Source of the DNA: Hemibagrus wyckioides
Lineage: Eukaryota; Chordata; Actinopteri; Siluriformes; Bagridae
Reading direction: 5' to 3'
Assembly (NCBI RefSeq): GCF_019097595.1
Contig: NC_080711.1
Location: 19,630,928-19,694,927, forward strand
DNA length: 64,000 nucleotides
Shown here: positions 12,686-24,658 of the stretch, piece after piece
How positions within the stretch are numbered: the stretch's first letter is position 1
Layout of the letters: the number at the start of each line of letters is the position of its first letter
Position numbers and translations under genes: made by a program
Notes under the pieces: model-generated
What the model was told of the DNA's origin: nothing
The model's database searches: none
The model's input: only the letters and a program-made list of their open reading frames with translations

Positions 12686-12919
12686 GTAAGTGGAAGTACT
12701 TGACCTAATCTCCATTTTGTTTAAAAAATTTTAAACACATTGTTTGTTGTTGTTGCTTGGAAACTATATAGAGCTGAGCCATTGTCAATCCACGGGTTAA
12801 TTGGTTTATAGTCAACTATGCAGCCATTGAAGATACTGTAGTAAAATTATGCTTTTTTTTTTTTTGTTCCAAGAAAACATTTTTCCACCTGAATACTAAC
12901 TGAAACGATTTTGTTTCAG
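12686..12919 (+). other. ankrd50 intron within the 3' UTR
   Basis: A strong donor (CTG then GTAAGTGG at 12686) lies three bases after the TAA. The acceptor is TTGTTTCAG at 12911-12919, preceded by a perfect TACTAAC branch-point consensus at 12894-12900. The length is 234 bp. Because the stop is only 3 nt from the exon junction, nonsense-mediated decay would not be expected. Splicing is inferred from sequence alone. Confidence 0.8.
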
Positions 12920-13921
12920 GCATCTTAAACTGAAACCCTCATCCAGATCCAGATGTTATGGAGAATGTGCCAAAGCAGCTGTTTTCATCGGGAAATATAT
13001 ATATCAGGGGTTGTATGTACGAAAAAATTCTCAGAACGAAAGTGCTTGATCTAGAATCAGATTTTATATGTCTTAATAAAGTCAAATACAACGTGAAATG
13101 ATCGAAAAAGGAACTGATCTCCCAGATCGGCACTTAGCTCCTGCAATGTACAAACATGCTCCCAGAAATCATTGCTACTCAGCCCTCAGTGAAACACCTC
13201 AGCTCGAATAAAAAGGAGGAAGAAAAGGAAAAAATTTTTAAAAAACTGTGGAATCCTAAGGGAAGTATCCTGATTGCAGCATATGGTAAATAATATGAAC
13301 TGAATATCTATGTGCCTACCGATGTTACAGCCTACTCATATTCATGCACATCATCATTTTAATTTAATGTATTGCTATTTAATAAGCCATTTATGCACTT
13401 TTTATTTTTTCTGCAATGAGAAAAAAAATCTAATCACTTAAGCTTGGTTTTCTTTTTTTTTCCCTTTATTTTTATGGTGCTTGTTTTTTTTTATTGTTTT
13501 TATTATTTAGTTGGGTTTTTTTTTTGGTTGTTCACTTTTACATTAAAATTTGTCCAGTGCTTTTGTTCTACCTGTATAAAACAACTCAAATGTATCAGCT
13601 GACCAAGGACAATAATAAGAATATCAATAATCGCCTCTGGAGCGAAAAAAAACGTTTATCAAAATTCCCTCCGTAAATCTTGTCAATCTTGTCAATAAGT
13701 CAGTCGGTATGCATTTAATAGTAATGGCAGATACAACTTACTCCCATTCTGTGTAGTTAAATATATTTATTTTTGAAAAAAACTTTTAGTTGTCATACTA
13801 TTTCATGGTGCTGTGTGCAGGTTTTATTTACGGTAATTTGTCGTCTTTCTCACCTACATTGTCTTAGTTTCGCTTTTTTTTTTAAACCATGTTTATTGTA
13901 GTATTACCGATGCCCTGAGGG

Positions 13922-13944
13922 GGCGGGGTTTATGTGACCCCGCC
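13922..13944 (+). other. GC stem-loop in the 3' UTR
   Basis: GGCGGGGT at 13922-13929 pairs perfectly with ACCCCGCC at 13937-13944 around a 7-base loop, in otherwise AT-rich DNA. In RNA this would be a stable 8-bp hairpin that G-U pairs could extend outward. Its function is unknown. Confidence 0.75.
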
Positions 13945-14129
13945 TTGTATTTTTATTTAGTCCCTGTGGGACCTTTTTTTCTTTTGTTTTGCTTGTTTTT
14001 TTAACCATTTATTATTATGTTGAATTATTTACAGTCATATTTAAACACAAATAGAATTTGGTGCTATATATGGTTAAAAAAATAAATAAATAAATAAAAA
14101 TAGGTTATCTGTAATTGACCGTAGGTTCA

Positions 14130-14816
14130 ATTTTTCGCCTCAAGACAATTTTCCAGACTATAAGACACCTTCTTTTTGAGAATGTATTGTGTCCAGATCT
14201 GTACAACTAAATAACATATGTTATACAAAATCCTACCAATAAATGAAGTGAATTTATTTAAACACGTCATCATGGCAAGCACAAATTACCAATTGTTTTT
14301 GTTTTGTTTTTGCATTGATGCCAATTTGACTGGTTTGTCAAGGGTGGACATATCGTATCGGTCAAAGAAAATCTCCAAAGTGTAGGTTCTCTGGTTGTTG
14401 AACCTACTTGTCCATAGGCTACCGTTTTGTCCACCACTGAATGACATCTACATTAAAATTTACCTATAAATGTGTCTGAAACAACCTGCGACATGCTCAA
14501 GACTTAAACAAGAATATTAATGTTAATAATTTAAACAAATTTATTGTCATACTACGACCTAAACTATCGCTAAAATCTGTGTGAAGAAGCGATTGAGGTT
14601 TAAGGATGAGAAAATCATCATTGCTTTTTTAGCTACATTAGCCTTATAGTTACAATGCAAACCTAAAGAAATAAACACTGTACACCAGATGCTAATTTCG
14701 GGTTTTTTACCACATCGTTCATCACATTGTTCCTTCTTCTTAGACTTTTGAAAGGACGCAACATAGAGATTTTATTTTCTCAAATAAACGTGTCTTATAG
14801 TACGAAAAATATGGTA
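14130..14816. mobile_element. Possible non-autonomous DNA transposon in the UTR
   Basis: The left side contains ATTTTCCAGACTATAAGACA near 14148. The right side, in reverse complement from 14816, reads TACCATATTTTTCGTACTAT then AAGACAC. These look like diverged terminal inverted repeats of the fish family whose ends resemble 'TATTTTTCGGACTATAAG'. There is no coding sequence between them. The ends are approximate and the repeats imperfect. Confidence 0.45.
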
Positions 14817-15513
14817 TTTAAAATATAAATTAACAAATTTATTTTTCAGTCTAGGCTTCGACCGTCAATGTGACAATTCTGTATCGTTATGCTAAGTCTG
14901 ATGAAATGTTCTCTTTGTCAAAATATTAAACTGAAGAAAAAAACAAACCTGGTAAAGAGGCTAGAAATTTTCTTGCCTATGAACATATCAAAGTAATCCA
15001 TAGTTTGGGTTTCAGGGCATCATGTGAAATGTGTTCTCGTTATGCCAAAGTTGAAACAGTAACTAGAAATCGAGTGAATTTGTACGAGTGTATGTAGCGC
15101 TTCGTTTTACGCTGCTGGCAGTGAGAGCTGAAGAATAAAAGAAAGGTAATAACAGAAAATAACAATAATAATAAAATACATTTGAAAGCTCAGGATGTCA
15201 GAACAAGAGCCTTTCAAACGAAGGTAAAGAGAGAGAGAGAGCCAGTGAGAGAGTGTCTTTTGAAAAAGAAATTCTCGACAGTATTCAGAAACGTTAAGCC
15301 ATCTGTTGACCTGCAGTGTTGCTTCATTATCTTTTTCTGTTCCTCCACCCTGCATGTCTGTCTGTCTATTCTGTGTAATATCTCAACCTCGGGGTCTGAT
15401 GAAAGAAGTGTGAGATTGGATTGTAAATAGCTTGACCATGTACATTTAAACTTCACTTTTTTTTTTCTTGTATTATATTAAGGCGATTTTTTCTGACGTA
15501 TATTAAAGTGCTT

Positions 15514-15519
15514 AATAAA
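15514..15519 (+). promoter_or_regulatory. Candidate distal poly(A) signal of ankrd50
   Basis: A canonical AATAAA is followed about 22 bases later by a GT/T-rich stretch (GGTTGTTGTCTTTG from 15543), the usual arrangement for cleavage and polyadenylation. It would give a UTR of about 2.6 kb after splicing. Confidence 0.5.
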
Positions 15520-15535
15520 CATATTTGCTTTACTG

Positions 15536-15907
15536 CTGAAGCTGGTTGTTGTCTTTGAGAGACAGAATTATTGGCCCCTTTTGAAGTAAATGAATCCGTT
15601 ATACAGTAACACATGCACAAAGTGATATTTCGTTCTGGAAGATTAATTCTTACATCTTCGGGGTCATGTTAGATCCAAACCCTAACCCAGGATCACTGGA
15701 CCTAAGGACACTAGTCTATCATAGGATACCATAAAGACATGTTAGAACATTTCAGTGTAGACATTCCACCCATCAATGTTTATGTGAGGTGGGAGGAAAC
15801 CAGGGAACCCAGAGGAAACCAATGCAAACAAGAAGATTCCATGTAGCTGACATAATCTAGATTGGGATGTTCAATATGTTTATATGGGTGTGATGGTTAG
15901 GTCCATA
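15536..15907. other. Non-coding, nothing recognised
   Basis: This stretch contains a block at about 15700-15850 with wording seen in many fish repeats (GTGGGAGGAAACCAGGGAAC, then 'CCAGAGGAAACC'), probably a fragment of an L2-tailed SINE or LINE. No gene is supported. Confidence 0.5.
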
Positions 15908-16085
15908 AAGTTTAGCCTTTATTTGTCACATATATATTACTACACAGTAAAATTCTTTCTTCACATATCCCATCCTTGGAGGGTTGGGGTCAGAGTGCAG
16001 GGTCAGCCATGATACAGTACCCTGGAGTAGGGGGGTTGAGAGCCTTAACCCTTAAGCCTTAACCACTTGAGCTACCACCACCCTA
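15908..16085 (-). mobile_element. tRNA-derived SINE, internally deleted
   Basis: Read on the minus strand it starts GGTGGTAGCTCAAGTGGTTA (tRNA box-A region), lacks the box-B part, continues through a body containing CTGTATCATGGCTGACCCTG and ends in a tail with TGTGACAAATAAAGGC. The body and tail match the fuller copy at 51237-51480. It abuts the mariner-like element at 16098. Confidence 0.8.
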
Positions 16086-16097
16086 TACACTAATATA

Positions 16098-16638
16098 CAG
16101 TGGAACCTTGGCATACAAATTTAATTGGTTCTTGAGAAACATGAAAATTTGTATTGCGAAACAAATTTTCCCATAAGAAATAACGTAAATGCAGATAATT
16201 CGTTCCAGCACTCAAAATTATGGCCAATATTAGCAATATGAAGCGTATGTAAACTGTACGGCTGCTTACAAAGAACTAACCCAAGCCAAGTATTCCATGT
16301 CAAGGGTCCTTACAGGAAGTCGTGCCACCAAGCTTGGGCTAAAACTAGAACAGACCACCCATGTCACCGATATGTCAACAAAAAAATCACCTAGCTTTTG
16401 AACGCATGCCGAATGCAACGTTGGTATCGTGGGTTGACTCTTTCCAAACAGATTTTGCTGACTGAAAAAAAATTTGAAAAATCCATAAACTTGCTTCAGT
16501 TGGCTTCGCTTGGCCTTCCACTGGTTCGGTTCATTCGTGTGAAAATGTTTTGTATGCTGATACAAATTTCTTGCAAAAATTTCAATTCTTATGGCAAAAA
16601 CTCATAAGGGATGGGATTCAGATGACAAGGCTCCACTG
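16098..16638. mobile_element. mariner/Tc1-type MITE with TA target
   Basis: The left end reads CAGTGGAACCTTGGCAT and the right end, in reverse complement, CAGTGGAGCCTTGTCAT. Both are flanked by TA, the Tc1/mariner target duplication. It is 541 bp long, with no transposase between the ends; small frames inside have no domain. Subterminal homology (ACGTAA / CTCATAAGGG stretches) suggests a family whose terminal repeats resemble pogo/Tigger-like ends, but that is tentative. Confidence 0.8.
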
Positions 16639-17208
16639 TACCACTGATTCCATCTGTCTTCACAAGAACCCCTGATCAACCAACCACAAAACCATCAAGG
16701 ATACACTGCTTATCATCCTATCCTGGCTTATCCTTGCAATCCACAATGGTCAAAAAAATTAAAAATGCAAGCCCAAGAAGCATAGACACTATTTGGTGAG
16801 TTGGTCTTAGGAAGGGCTTCATCCTTGCTTTGGAATGCTTCCAAACAGCTTGTTGGTATGTTCTTTAGTGGGGTTTTAATGTTTGATTTTGAAACCACAA
16901 CAACACCCTGAGCTCATTTGCCTTCTGTTTTAGCGAACTTCACAATAGTGTCATATTCTTCAAGCCCTAATTCTGCTCGGGACTTCTAAAGCTGTATGTA
17001 CATGATTTGTCAACCCATAACAATCGCAATCAGGGACCATTTTCTTCTCTGTCTCAAGTCACATAAAGATAAACCCTCTGAATGCAAGAGTCACCTTTCA
17101 AGTTTTTAACTTCTCCACCATTGTGGTATAATAAAAAAAAAGTAATGCATGCAACAATGCTTATGAATGGATTACCCTGGGATTATAAAGGGCAACATTC
17201 ATAAAAGG

Positions 17209-17260
<52 letters not shown>

Positions 17261-18206
17261 TAAAAAGGAGTCAAACGCATGTGTGACTTGTTAGGGCAAG
17301 GTGAGAGACGTAAGAGATGTGTGTTAGATAAAAGGTGTGTGTGTGTGTGTGTGTGTGTGTTAAAAACAAACCAAGAGAGTGTGTAACAAGAGTGTGATGC
17401 TGATGCGATAACACACTGCACAGTGACAGCGTATTCAACTTCTGAACTTCATTCCTCTGCAAACACACACACACACATTTATGTTGAAAAAAAAAAGGAT
17501 CTGCAGATATCTTCAGTAACTGCACATGGGGAATTTTCTCTCTCTCACTCCTTCTGTCTGACTCACTCACTCCTTATTTTTCTTCTGGCTTTCTCTCTCT
17601 CTCTCTCTTTTCCATTTTCAGTGTTTCTTCGCCTATTTTTCTTTACCCCCCCCCCTCCTTTTTCCTTGCTACATCCTTTGCATTCTGTCTGTCTCTGACT
17701 CTCTACCCTCATTCTTTCTTTTTCTTCCATCTCTCCTTCTTTATGCCTGTCTCTATGCCTGAAGTGGACCATATCTCCCTCTGATTAATCTCTGCTGGGT
17801 TTTTTTTTTTTTTAACCAAACCAGACAAACCCACACATACCTGTGCACCTAGCAACCATTGATTCACTCAGGATTTATCTGTATGATGAATTGTAGGTTG
17901 TTTATAGTGGGAGGCCAAGTGGATTTACACGTGTGAGGGTGAGTGTGTGTGTGTGTGTGTGTGTGTGTCAATATGCCTCCAGACACAGTATGGCATTATA
18001 ATAATCTTTATTAGAAAATGTTGCATAAATCTCAGCGGAAAGGTTTAACACAAGTCTTTAATGAAGGTTTAATAAAAAATAAAATACAGTTAAAAGATAC
18101 TGTTAGATAAGCTAAGCTAAAGATGAGCCTACTGTGTTGTTTTTCTTCCAGTTGAACCATATTAACTCAAATCACTTTCCTGTACTGTTTACTGGTTTTT
18201 CTTTAA
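16639..18206. other. Intergenic DNA with TG and CT repeats
   Basis: TG arrays lie at about 17209-17257, 17335-17360 and 17942-17968, a CA run at 17463-17478, and a CT-rich stretch at 17535-17740 with a C9 run near 17647. No coding exon is seen; frames here are driven by the repeats. Confidence 0.65.
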
Positions 18207-18640
18207 AGGAGAGGTTCACTTCCAGAGCAAAAATCTACATATAATTTCCTCACCCCCTTGTCATCCAAGATGTTCTTTCTTTCTTCAGTCGTAAAGAAAT
18301 GATGTTTTTTGAGGAAAACATTTCAGGATTTTTCTCCATATAGTGGACTTCTATGGTGCCCAGGAGTTTGAACTTCCAAAATGCTGCTTTAAACGATCCC
18401 AGCCCAGGAAGAAGGCTTTTATCTAGCGAAATGATCGGTCATTTTCTTAGAAAAATAAAAACAATTGTATACTTTTTAACCACAAAAGCTCATCCTGCAC
18501 TAGCTATGTACTACGTAATCACATGTGATGTAGGCATAACTACAAGCCCAGTGTTTCCAGTTTCCAGTAATGTAGCTCAGCCACTGCAGCTACCACAGAG
18601 ACACGCTAACTCATTCCTCTTGATATAAGGTGCTCTTACT
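18207..18640 (+). mobile_element. Truncated non-autonomous DNA element
   Basis: It begins AAAGGAGAGGTTCACTTCCA and continues with TTTCTCCATATAGTGGACTT and CTAGCGAAATGATCGGTCAT. I recognise this as a widespread cyprinid/catfish non-autonomous DNA repeat with no gene. The expected inverted right end (GGAAGTGAACCTC) is not found nearby, so the copy is probably truncated. The family name is not certain. Confidence 0.6.
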
Positions 18641-18789
18641 TTTGTCCTACTTAAACGTCTAGTTTATTTCATTTCAATTGTGCTAGAAACGTAATTGACT
18701 AAATTTGAAATACAATAAAAACTCTGAAGACCTTTATTTATTTATTTTATTTTATTTTATTTTTTTTTTTATTTATGTAAATGCTCATA

Positions 18790-18958
<169 letters not shown>

Positions 18959-19449
18959 GTTCGTTTGTATGCTAATAGGTCAAAATTTTGCCAAAAATAA
19001 AAACATATTCGAGGATGGAAAGAAAGAAAAAAAACACACTACAAATGAAATAAATAATCAACTCTTTTGACTTTATTTCTGAATCCAACACAACTCTCCT
19101 TCCCTTTCTCTCTTTTGCTTGCGCTCTCTCTCTCTCTCTCTCTTGTTCACTCTCCCATTTTGTGGCAGCAGCCATAATTATATTCCTCTGCGCTGAAGTG
19201 CACGTGGCAGAGAGAGAGAGAAAGAGGGAGAGAGACATAGAAAGAGACAGACAGATAGAGTTATAGGAGCTTTGTGGAATATAGAGTATAGAGTGGCTTC
19301 GATTGTGGGTGTGGCTTTACATATACAGGACATGATCGATGTGAATTATGTGTGTGTGTCGACTGGATTTAGCATTTTTGTAACACACACACCCACAAAC
19401 ACAAACCTGCTTTGTTTAACTTTGGCACTTAACACACAATCATGTCAAT

Positions 19450-19483
<34 letters not shown>

Positions 19484-19604
19484 GATTAATACTTCACAAC
19501 ATGAGTGAAGTTTGTGTGTGTGCTCTACTTTTTAAACACTAATATGTTTGCAGAGGAAGCCTAGCCAAGAGCACAGTAAGCAGCTTTCAGCACTTGGCTC
19601 CACA

Positions 19605-19658
<54 letters not shown>

Positions 19659-21866
19659 TATACACACACACTAAAATGTACACGTTTTCTATCAAACAGC
19701 CAGCAGCTGGTTCTGATCATATTCATCTCTTCCTCTGTTTCCCTGTTTGTGTCCATGGAAACTGTGTATGTTCTACATAGACCATTGCACAGTTGTCTTT
19801 GTGCATGTGTGTGTGTGTGTGTGTGCATGTGTGTGTGTGTGTGTGTTTATGTTTGTGTGTGTGTGTGAGAGAGAGAGAAAGACAGTGTTATCAAGGGACT
19901 TTTAGGAATGCCTTGGCATTACCCTGTTTGTGCAAGTGTGTACCGTGTGTGTGTGTGTGTGTGTGTGTGTTGAAGTTCAGCTAAGGACAAACCTCTGTTC
20001 TTCCAGTTACTGTGTCAACCCAAGAGTGATGTCACGAGTGAAAGAAAAGGCGGAGCTGTAAATGACCATATTCGGTTTCCATCTACGCCTCATTCAAACA
20101 ATTCCTGTGATTATATATCCATCAATCTATCCATCAATACTAAGTGCTCTCTCTCTCTCTCTCTCTCAATGTGTGTGTGTGCACATTAATTTCAGTCCTA
20201 AACCATGTGTGTAAGTGACCTCTAACCCCATGCAACCCTCATGTTGACAACCTATTCAGCTCAATCAGAGCACACACACACAGAACAGGTCTTCCCCCAT
20301 TCACATTAATATGCAGTACAATAGGTCGATGCCTCACACTCCTGTACTAAAACCACACAGAACCCAGCACAGATCTTTTTACTGGGGGATGGGATGGGGG
20401 ATTGGTAGGGGGTTATTTGTGGTAGGGTTGTTGTGTCTCTTGACAAAATAGGGTCATCCTGGGCAACGGCAATCTGAGGCAATAAGTACATGTGCTATCT
20501 ATTGGTAATCTAATGCTTTCCAGTGTGCTGTGGTTGTGTTTATTTAAAGGAACAGTTTCCATTTTAGACAAAAAGTGTCGCTCGGACGAGGTTCGTTATT
20601 CGACGTTTGCTTTTTTTGCGTTTTGTACCGGAGCTTCGACCAAATATAGAAAAGTCATCTGCCTCCAAATGCATCCGCTACTTCAGTAATGTCAATGATT
20701 AGACAGTGATTTTAGCCATAGCATTTGATAAGATCTAGATAGCATAACAATTTACCCCCTTGCTGCCCTTGCTGTAGATAATGGCTGTGGAAGAAGGCAG
20801 GACTTTTGTTTGCTTTTTATTGGGTGGTAAGAAATAAAATTAAATAAATAATTAAATAAATAAATAAATAAATAGAGGCACTTATGATTATTATGTAGCA
20901 GTCAAACCGGTCTTTTTTTTCTTTTTTCTTTTTTACAGTTGTTTGGCGTACATCCAAAAAATAAATCTCCTTTGGATGAGCCTTATAACTCCAGTGCAAT
21001 ACTAAAAATAAACTTTGTGTACTTCTGAATTTCCTCATAACTGCTCTTTTAGATTTTCCCATGGTGTGTGTGTGTGTAATTATTATCTATCAAGTCACGA
21101 TTAAAGGAAAGAAACAATGACTAAAGACAGTCTCCCATGTGCTACGCTGCAAATCCACTCCCCCACACAATGGTAACACAAACACACTGTGTCCTTGTGG
21201 TTTTGTGCGTATTGTATATAGGTTCAAAGCTGTGTGATGTGTCATTGGTGGGGTGTGTGTCTGAACATGTCTGTGAAGAACTACGAAGCTGAGAAACACT
21301 TGCCAATGGATGAATGTGTCACATAAAATACTGACACCATATAACAGAATATTTCACTCTGTCCTAACAACCAACACCTGATATAGATTCATTGTGTAGC
21401 AGGTGAGGACATGGTTGAGTACGAGGGTGGTGATTTTGGATAAGCTACAGGTGTAAAGATTGGCATGGCACACTCGAGCCCTGTTTTCTTGTGGTATTAC
21501 TGTGATGCTTTCTTTCTCTCTTCTTCCCGGAACATTGATTAGCATGTTGGAAGACTGCCAAGCTTATAAGTTAATGTGTGCTCCTATGCTGTAATGCTCG
21601 TAAGGATCAGCTAGAATCCCAGATGAGTATGCTGTGGCTCAAGCGGTTCTAAAAGCCCCATTCTTTTGTCTCTTACTACACCACCAATGAGCTGATGATA
21701 CCATGCCATACCTGGATATGTTAAGGTGTACCACAGCAGTATTTAGCTTGCCAAAGGTAAGTGGTGGATCTGTATCCATTCTCTTTTGATTAGAGAGGGT
21801 CAGTTGGATTATTCAGCAATTAGAAGAGTCATGTTTGAGTAGGTCAGGCTGTCCCGAGAGAACCAC
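18959..21866. other. Intergenic DNA with microsatellites
   Basis: Simple repeats include CT at 19122-19143, GA at 19210-19250, TG at 19453-19480, a long CT run at 19608-19652, TG runs at 19804-19868 and 19946-19970, and CT at 20149-20168. Frames such as 19548-19868 are read-through of these repeats. No domain or splice-bounded exon is recognised. Confidence 0.65.
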
Positions 21867-21907
21867 TGGCAGTTCTGCTTAATGGGCCTAGAGAAGCAGA
21901 ACTGCCA
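21867..21907. other. 14-bp perfect inverted repeat
   Basis: TGGCAGTTCTGCTT at 21867-21880 pairs exactly with AAGCAGAACTGCCA at 21894-21907 around a 13-base loop. It is outside recognised repeats. It could be an old palindromic element end or a hairpin RNA, but the stem is short for a microRNA precursor. Confidence 0.7.
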
Positions 21908-23059
21908 TTCATGTTCACCACAGCGGCTCAGTTCACCAGCTGACCTTTGGCAACTGTCTCGGACTGGGTCCAGCACCACCAGCCCAGCATCTTACTGAAG
22001 CCATCTGGCTGGCCAAAGACCACATGGACCCATGATCATGTTTGTGGACCTTGAAGTATCCTGTGCCATTTTCAACCCCCCTACTTCCTAGTTGCATCTC
22101 AAAAATCTGCTGCAGTTCATGGTACATCCTGGACTGGCAACCCTGATGAACGGCCAAGGCGTCACTCAACAAGTGCCAGTATGGGAAGTGACTATAAGAA
22201 CTGGGCACAAACTGGTGCCCAAGCTGGTCTGTTGGAGCTGCAGAGAGCCCACTTCCAAGCATATTTGCCAAATCCCCAGGTTCTGGGACCCTCGTCCAAC
22301 TTGGAAGTGAAATATGGAGTAGTATTCAAGGGAGTATATAATAGACCTTGGCTGCACACAGACCTTGATCCATCAAAGATGTTGGTTGGAAAAGGTTAGA
22401 CATAGGTATACACAAGGATGTGAACACCTATCCTCTGTTGCAGCTCAGAATTGACTACAATAGCCAAACACCTAGAATAAATGTGATGGTCTGTCCCCAC
22501 CTTTCCTACCCTGTAATTTTGGGAAAAGTTTGACCGGGATTTAGTTAGCTAGGTGCTAGTTTAGGACTAGGTGAGTCTCAAACAGTAAAATGGTGTAATG
22601 TGTCCTGTGATTAGGTGGGGCCACATACATGGAAGAATGCTTTTGACCTGGTCAAAGTGTTTAAGATGGGGCTTCACTCTTTAATCTTTAACACAATTTT
22701 TATTCGTAATACAACTGAGTGTGTTTGGACGTTCTAACAGGGGAAACTGTGATCCAGTTGTTGGTCCCATCATTTACATTATGTACATGAATTATGTAAG
22801 TCTTGCCAGAAAATATTAGATGTGGTAAATTGCACCAGTGCATCTTCTTCTACTTCTTTTCTTGTATCCTCTTCAAAAGAATTAGTATGTACTACTTATA
22901 GAAAAGCATGGCCAAGGCACTTTATCAGGTAATCCCTAGAATTGAGATCCTAAAGAGATCCCAACTAAACAAGTCACAATAGTTATATCCTTCAGACTAC
23001 ACAAACTTTATTGAACGCAATATTTTTGCGCAATACTTTTTTTATTTTTACATCATCTC
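21908..23059. other. Intergenic DNA, nothing recognised
   Basis: Overlapping short frames on both strands at 21.93-22.40 kb lack domains and run over one another. They may reflect an unrecognised degraded repeat. No gene is supported. Confidence 0.55.
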
Positions 23060-23412
23060 ACTTTATCTATTTTATTTCACGTACATTCCATTACACATGT
23101 TCTTTTCTTTCTTTTCGGCGCTAAGTGTCCTGTGTTCTTTTTGCGTTGTCTTTATTGTATTTATTGTCTTTTGCACTGTCTTGTCTATGCTCTGTTTGCA
23201 CCTAGCTGCACACTGTGCACTTTACGTGGCTAAGACACACTTCTGTCCTAGCTCTGTGGTGTTGTTTTGTGCTGAACTTGTTGTTGTATGTTTCTGTAGC
23301 ACCAGGTCCTGGAGAAACGTTGTTTCATTTCACTATGTACTGCATCAGCTATATGTGGTTGAAATGACAATAAAGCTTCTTGAATCTTGAATCTTGAATC
23401 TTGAATTGAATC
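23060..23412 (+). mobile_element. LINE 3'-end-derived repeat with TTGAATC tail
   Basis: The block contains GGAGAAACGTTGTTTCATTT and GAAATGACAATAAAGCTTCT, then four TTGAATC-like units ending in TTGAATTGAATCG. This is a common teleost non-LTR retrotransposon 3' end with a short tandem tail. The small frame at 23097-23390 is repeat-derived, not a gene. Confidence 0.75.
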
Positions 23413-24004
23413 GACCCTAACCCTAAAACTGATGGGTAAATGGAGCACTTTAAATAAGACATTTAAATATCTGAGGATCATAAGTTCATAATTTTGTAAA
23501 CAAATATAGCTGTAACTTGCATAAATGGTTTGAAGCCTTATTAATTGTGGCCATAAATGTAGCTTAGACCTCCGCAGGGTTCGCCTTTTTGAGCCCAAGG
23601 GGTTTGAGGAAAGTAATTAAAACACCCAGTAAACATTTTGTATATCCTGGATCTTCAAGTAAAACTCCACACACTGGGTCACTTAGTATGGGGGAGTTTC
23701 TCCTGGCACAGGAAAGAGCTGAAGAGCTGTGTTAATGTGGTCATGAAAGGAGAGGAGCAGAGTTGAAATTGATGAGGGAGCTGGAAAGCTGCCAAACTGA
23801 TTTGTGTTGTATATAATTTTTTTATCACTATTCCCCAGGCATACACATAAATAAAAAAGATAGCTTAGCTAGCTTATGCCCAACTTTCTCAGTTCCCTAG
23901 CAACTATGTTCTCTCGGCTTTCTGACCAATTACTCCACTACATTCCCTTAGCAACATTCATCAACAATTGTATATACCATGTGTGGTGACTGTGTTTCTC
24001 ACAA
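23413..24004. other. Intergenic DNA, nothing recognised
   Basis: Unique-looking AT-balanced sequence. No gene, RNA or repeat structure is recognised. Confidence 0.5.
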
Positions 24005-24420
24005 AGGAAGGTGTGGCCTGTCTTTTCAGGGCCACTAAAGCAGGCATAACCTCTGTGCATGTCCTGTCAGTCATACTAATAAGGCATGGCAGCCCTTTGT
24101 CCTGCGAGCCTCATTAAAAGGAGGTGTATACAGGTGCCTCTGTAATCATGTCAGTCCCACTAAAGAAGGCATGCCTTTTATGTGTGACCTGTTAGTCCCA
24201 TTAAAGCAGGCAAGTCCTCTGTGCTTGTCCCATATGTCCCAGTACAGAGGTGTGGCTTCCGTGCTGGTCCTGTCAGTCTCAAGAAAGTGGGTGTGGCTTA
24301 TGACTTGACCTCCTCAGTAGCACTAAAGCAGGTATGGCCTCTGTTTTTGTCCTGGTAGTCTCATGAAAGGAGGCGTAGCCAAAAGATACAAAGAAGGTGT
24401 GGCCTATCAGCTCTTTGTAA
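24005..24420. repeat. Decayed minisatellite, about 40-60 bp unit
   Basis: The unit is approximately 'CACTAAAGCAGGCATGGCC', then 'TCTGTGCTTGTCCTGTCAGTC'. Related copies begin near 24031, 24096, 24156, 24197, 24245, 24288, 24318 and 24365. A further copy (GCACTAAAGCAGG near 24691) lies beyond the SINE at 24489-24658, so the SINE may have landed in the array. Units are diverged, implying age. Confidence 0.7.
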
Positions 24421-24488
24421 GGGTTTATCTTAATGAGGGTGTCTGCTTGACGCCTTAAATATAAATGTTCAATTAAAGTGGCTATGGG

Positions 24489-24658
24489 ATGTGGTAGCTT
24501 AGTGGTTAAGGCGTTGGACCAATGATTGGAACTTTGTGAGTTTGATCTCATGTCCACCAAGTTGCCACTTCTGGGCCCTTGAGCAAGACCCTTAACTCTC
24601 CATTGCCTCCATCAAATGTAAGTTGCTCTAGATAAGGGCATCAATACCAGAAATATAA
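24489..24658 (+). mobile_element. tRNA-derived SINE (second subfamily)
   Basis: It shows a tRNA-like head with box A (GTGGTAGCTTAGTGGTTAAG) and a degraded box B (GAGTTTGATCTC), then CTGGGCCCTTGAGCAAGACC and a tail with AAGTTGCTCTAGATAAGGGC. The head resembles the 51.2-kb SINE but the tail differs, indicating a different subfamily. It is not a functional tRNA gene because the anticodon arm is not conserved. Confidence 0.8.

Larger units (their letters stand above)
12920..15535 (+). other. Probable terminal 3'-UTR exon of ankrd50
   Basis: This AT-rich, T-tract-rich stretch has no coding potential and follows the UTR acceptor. Early AATAAA hexamers at 13075 and 13207 could give short UTRs. The best-formed site is AATAAA at 15514 followed by a GT-rich element. 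A GC stem-loop (13922-13944) and a possible transposon insertion (about 14130-14816) lie inside. The extent is inferred. Confidence 0.5.

Noticed and set aside
24489..24560. A tRNA gene
   Set aside because: Box-A-like head is clear, but the cloverleaf is broken and a SINE body follows. The same applies at 51237 and 42271.
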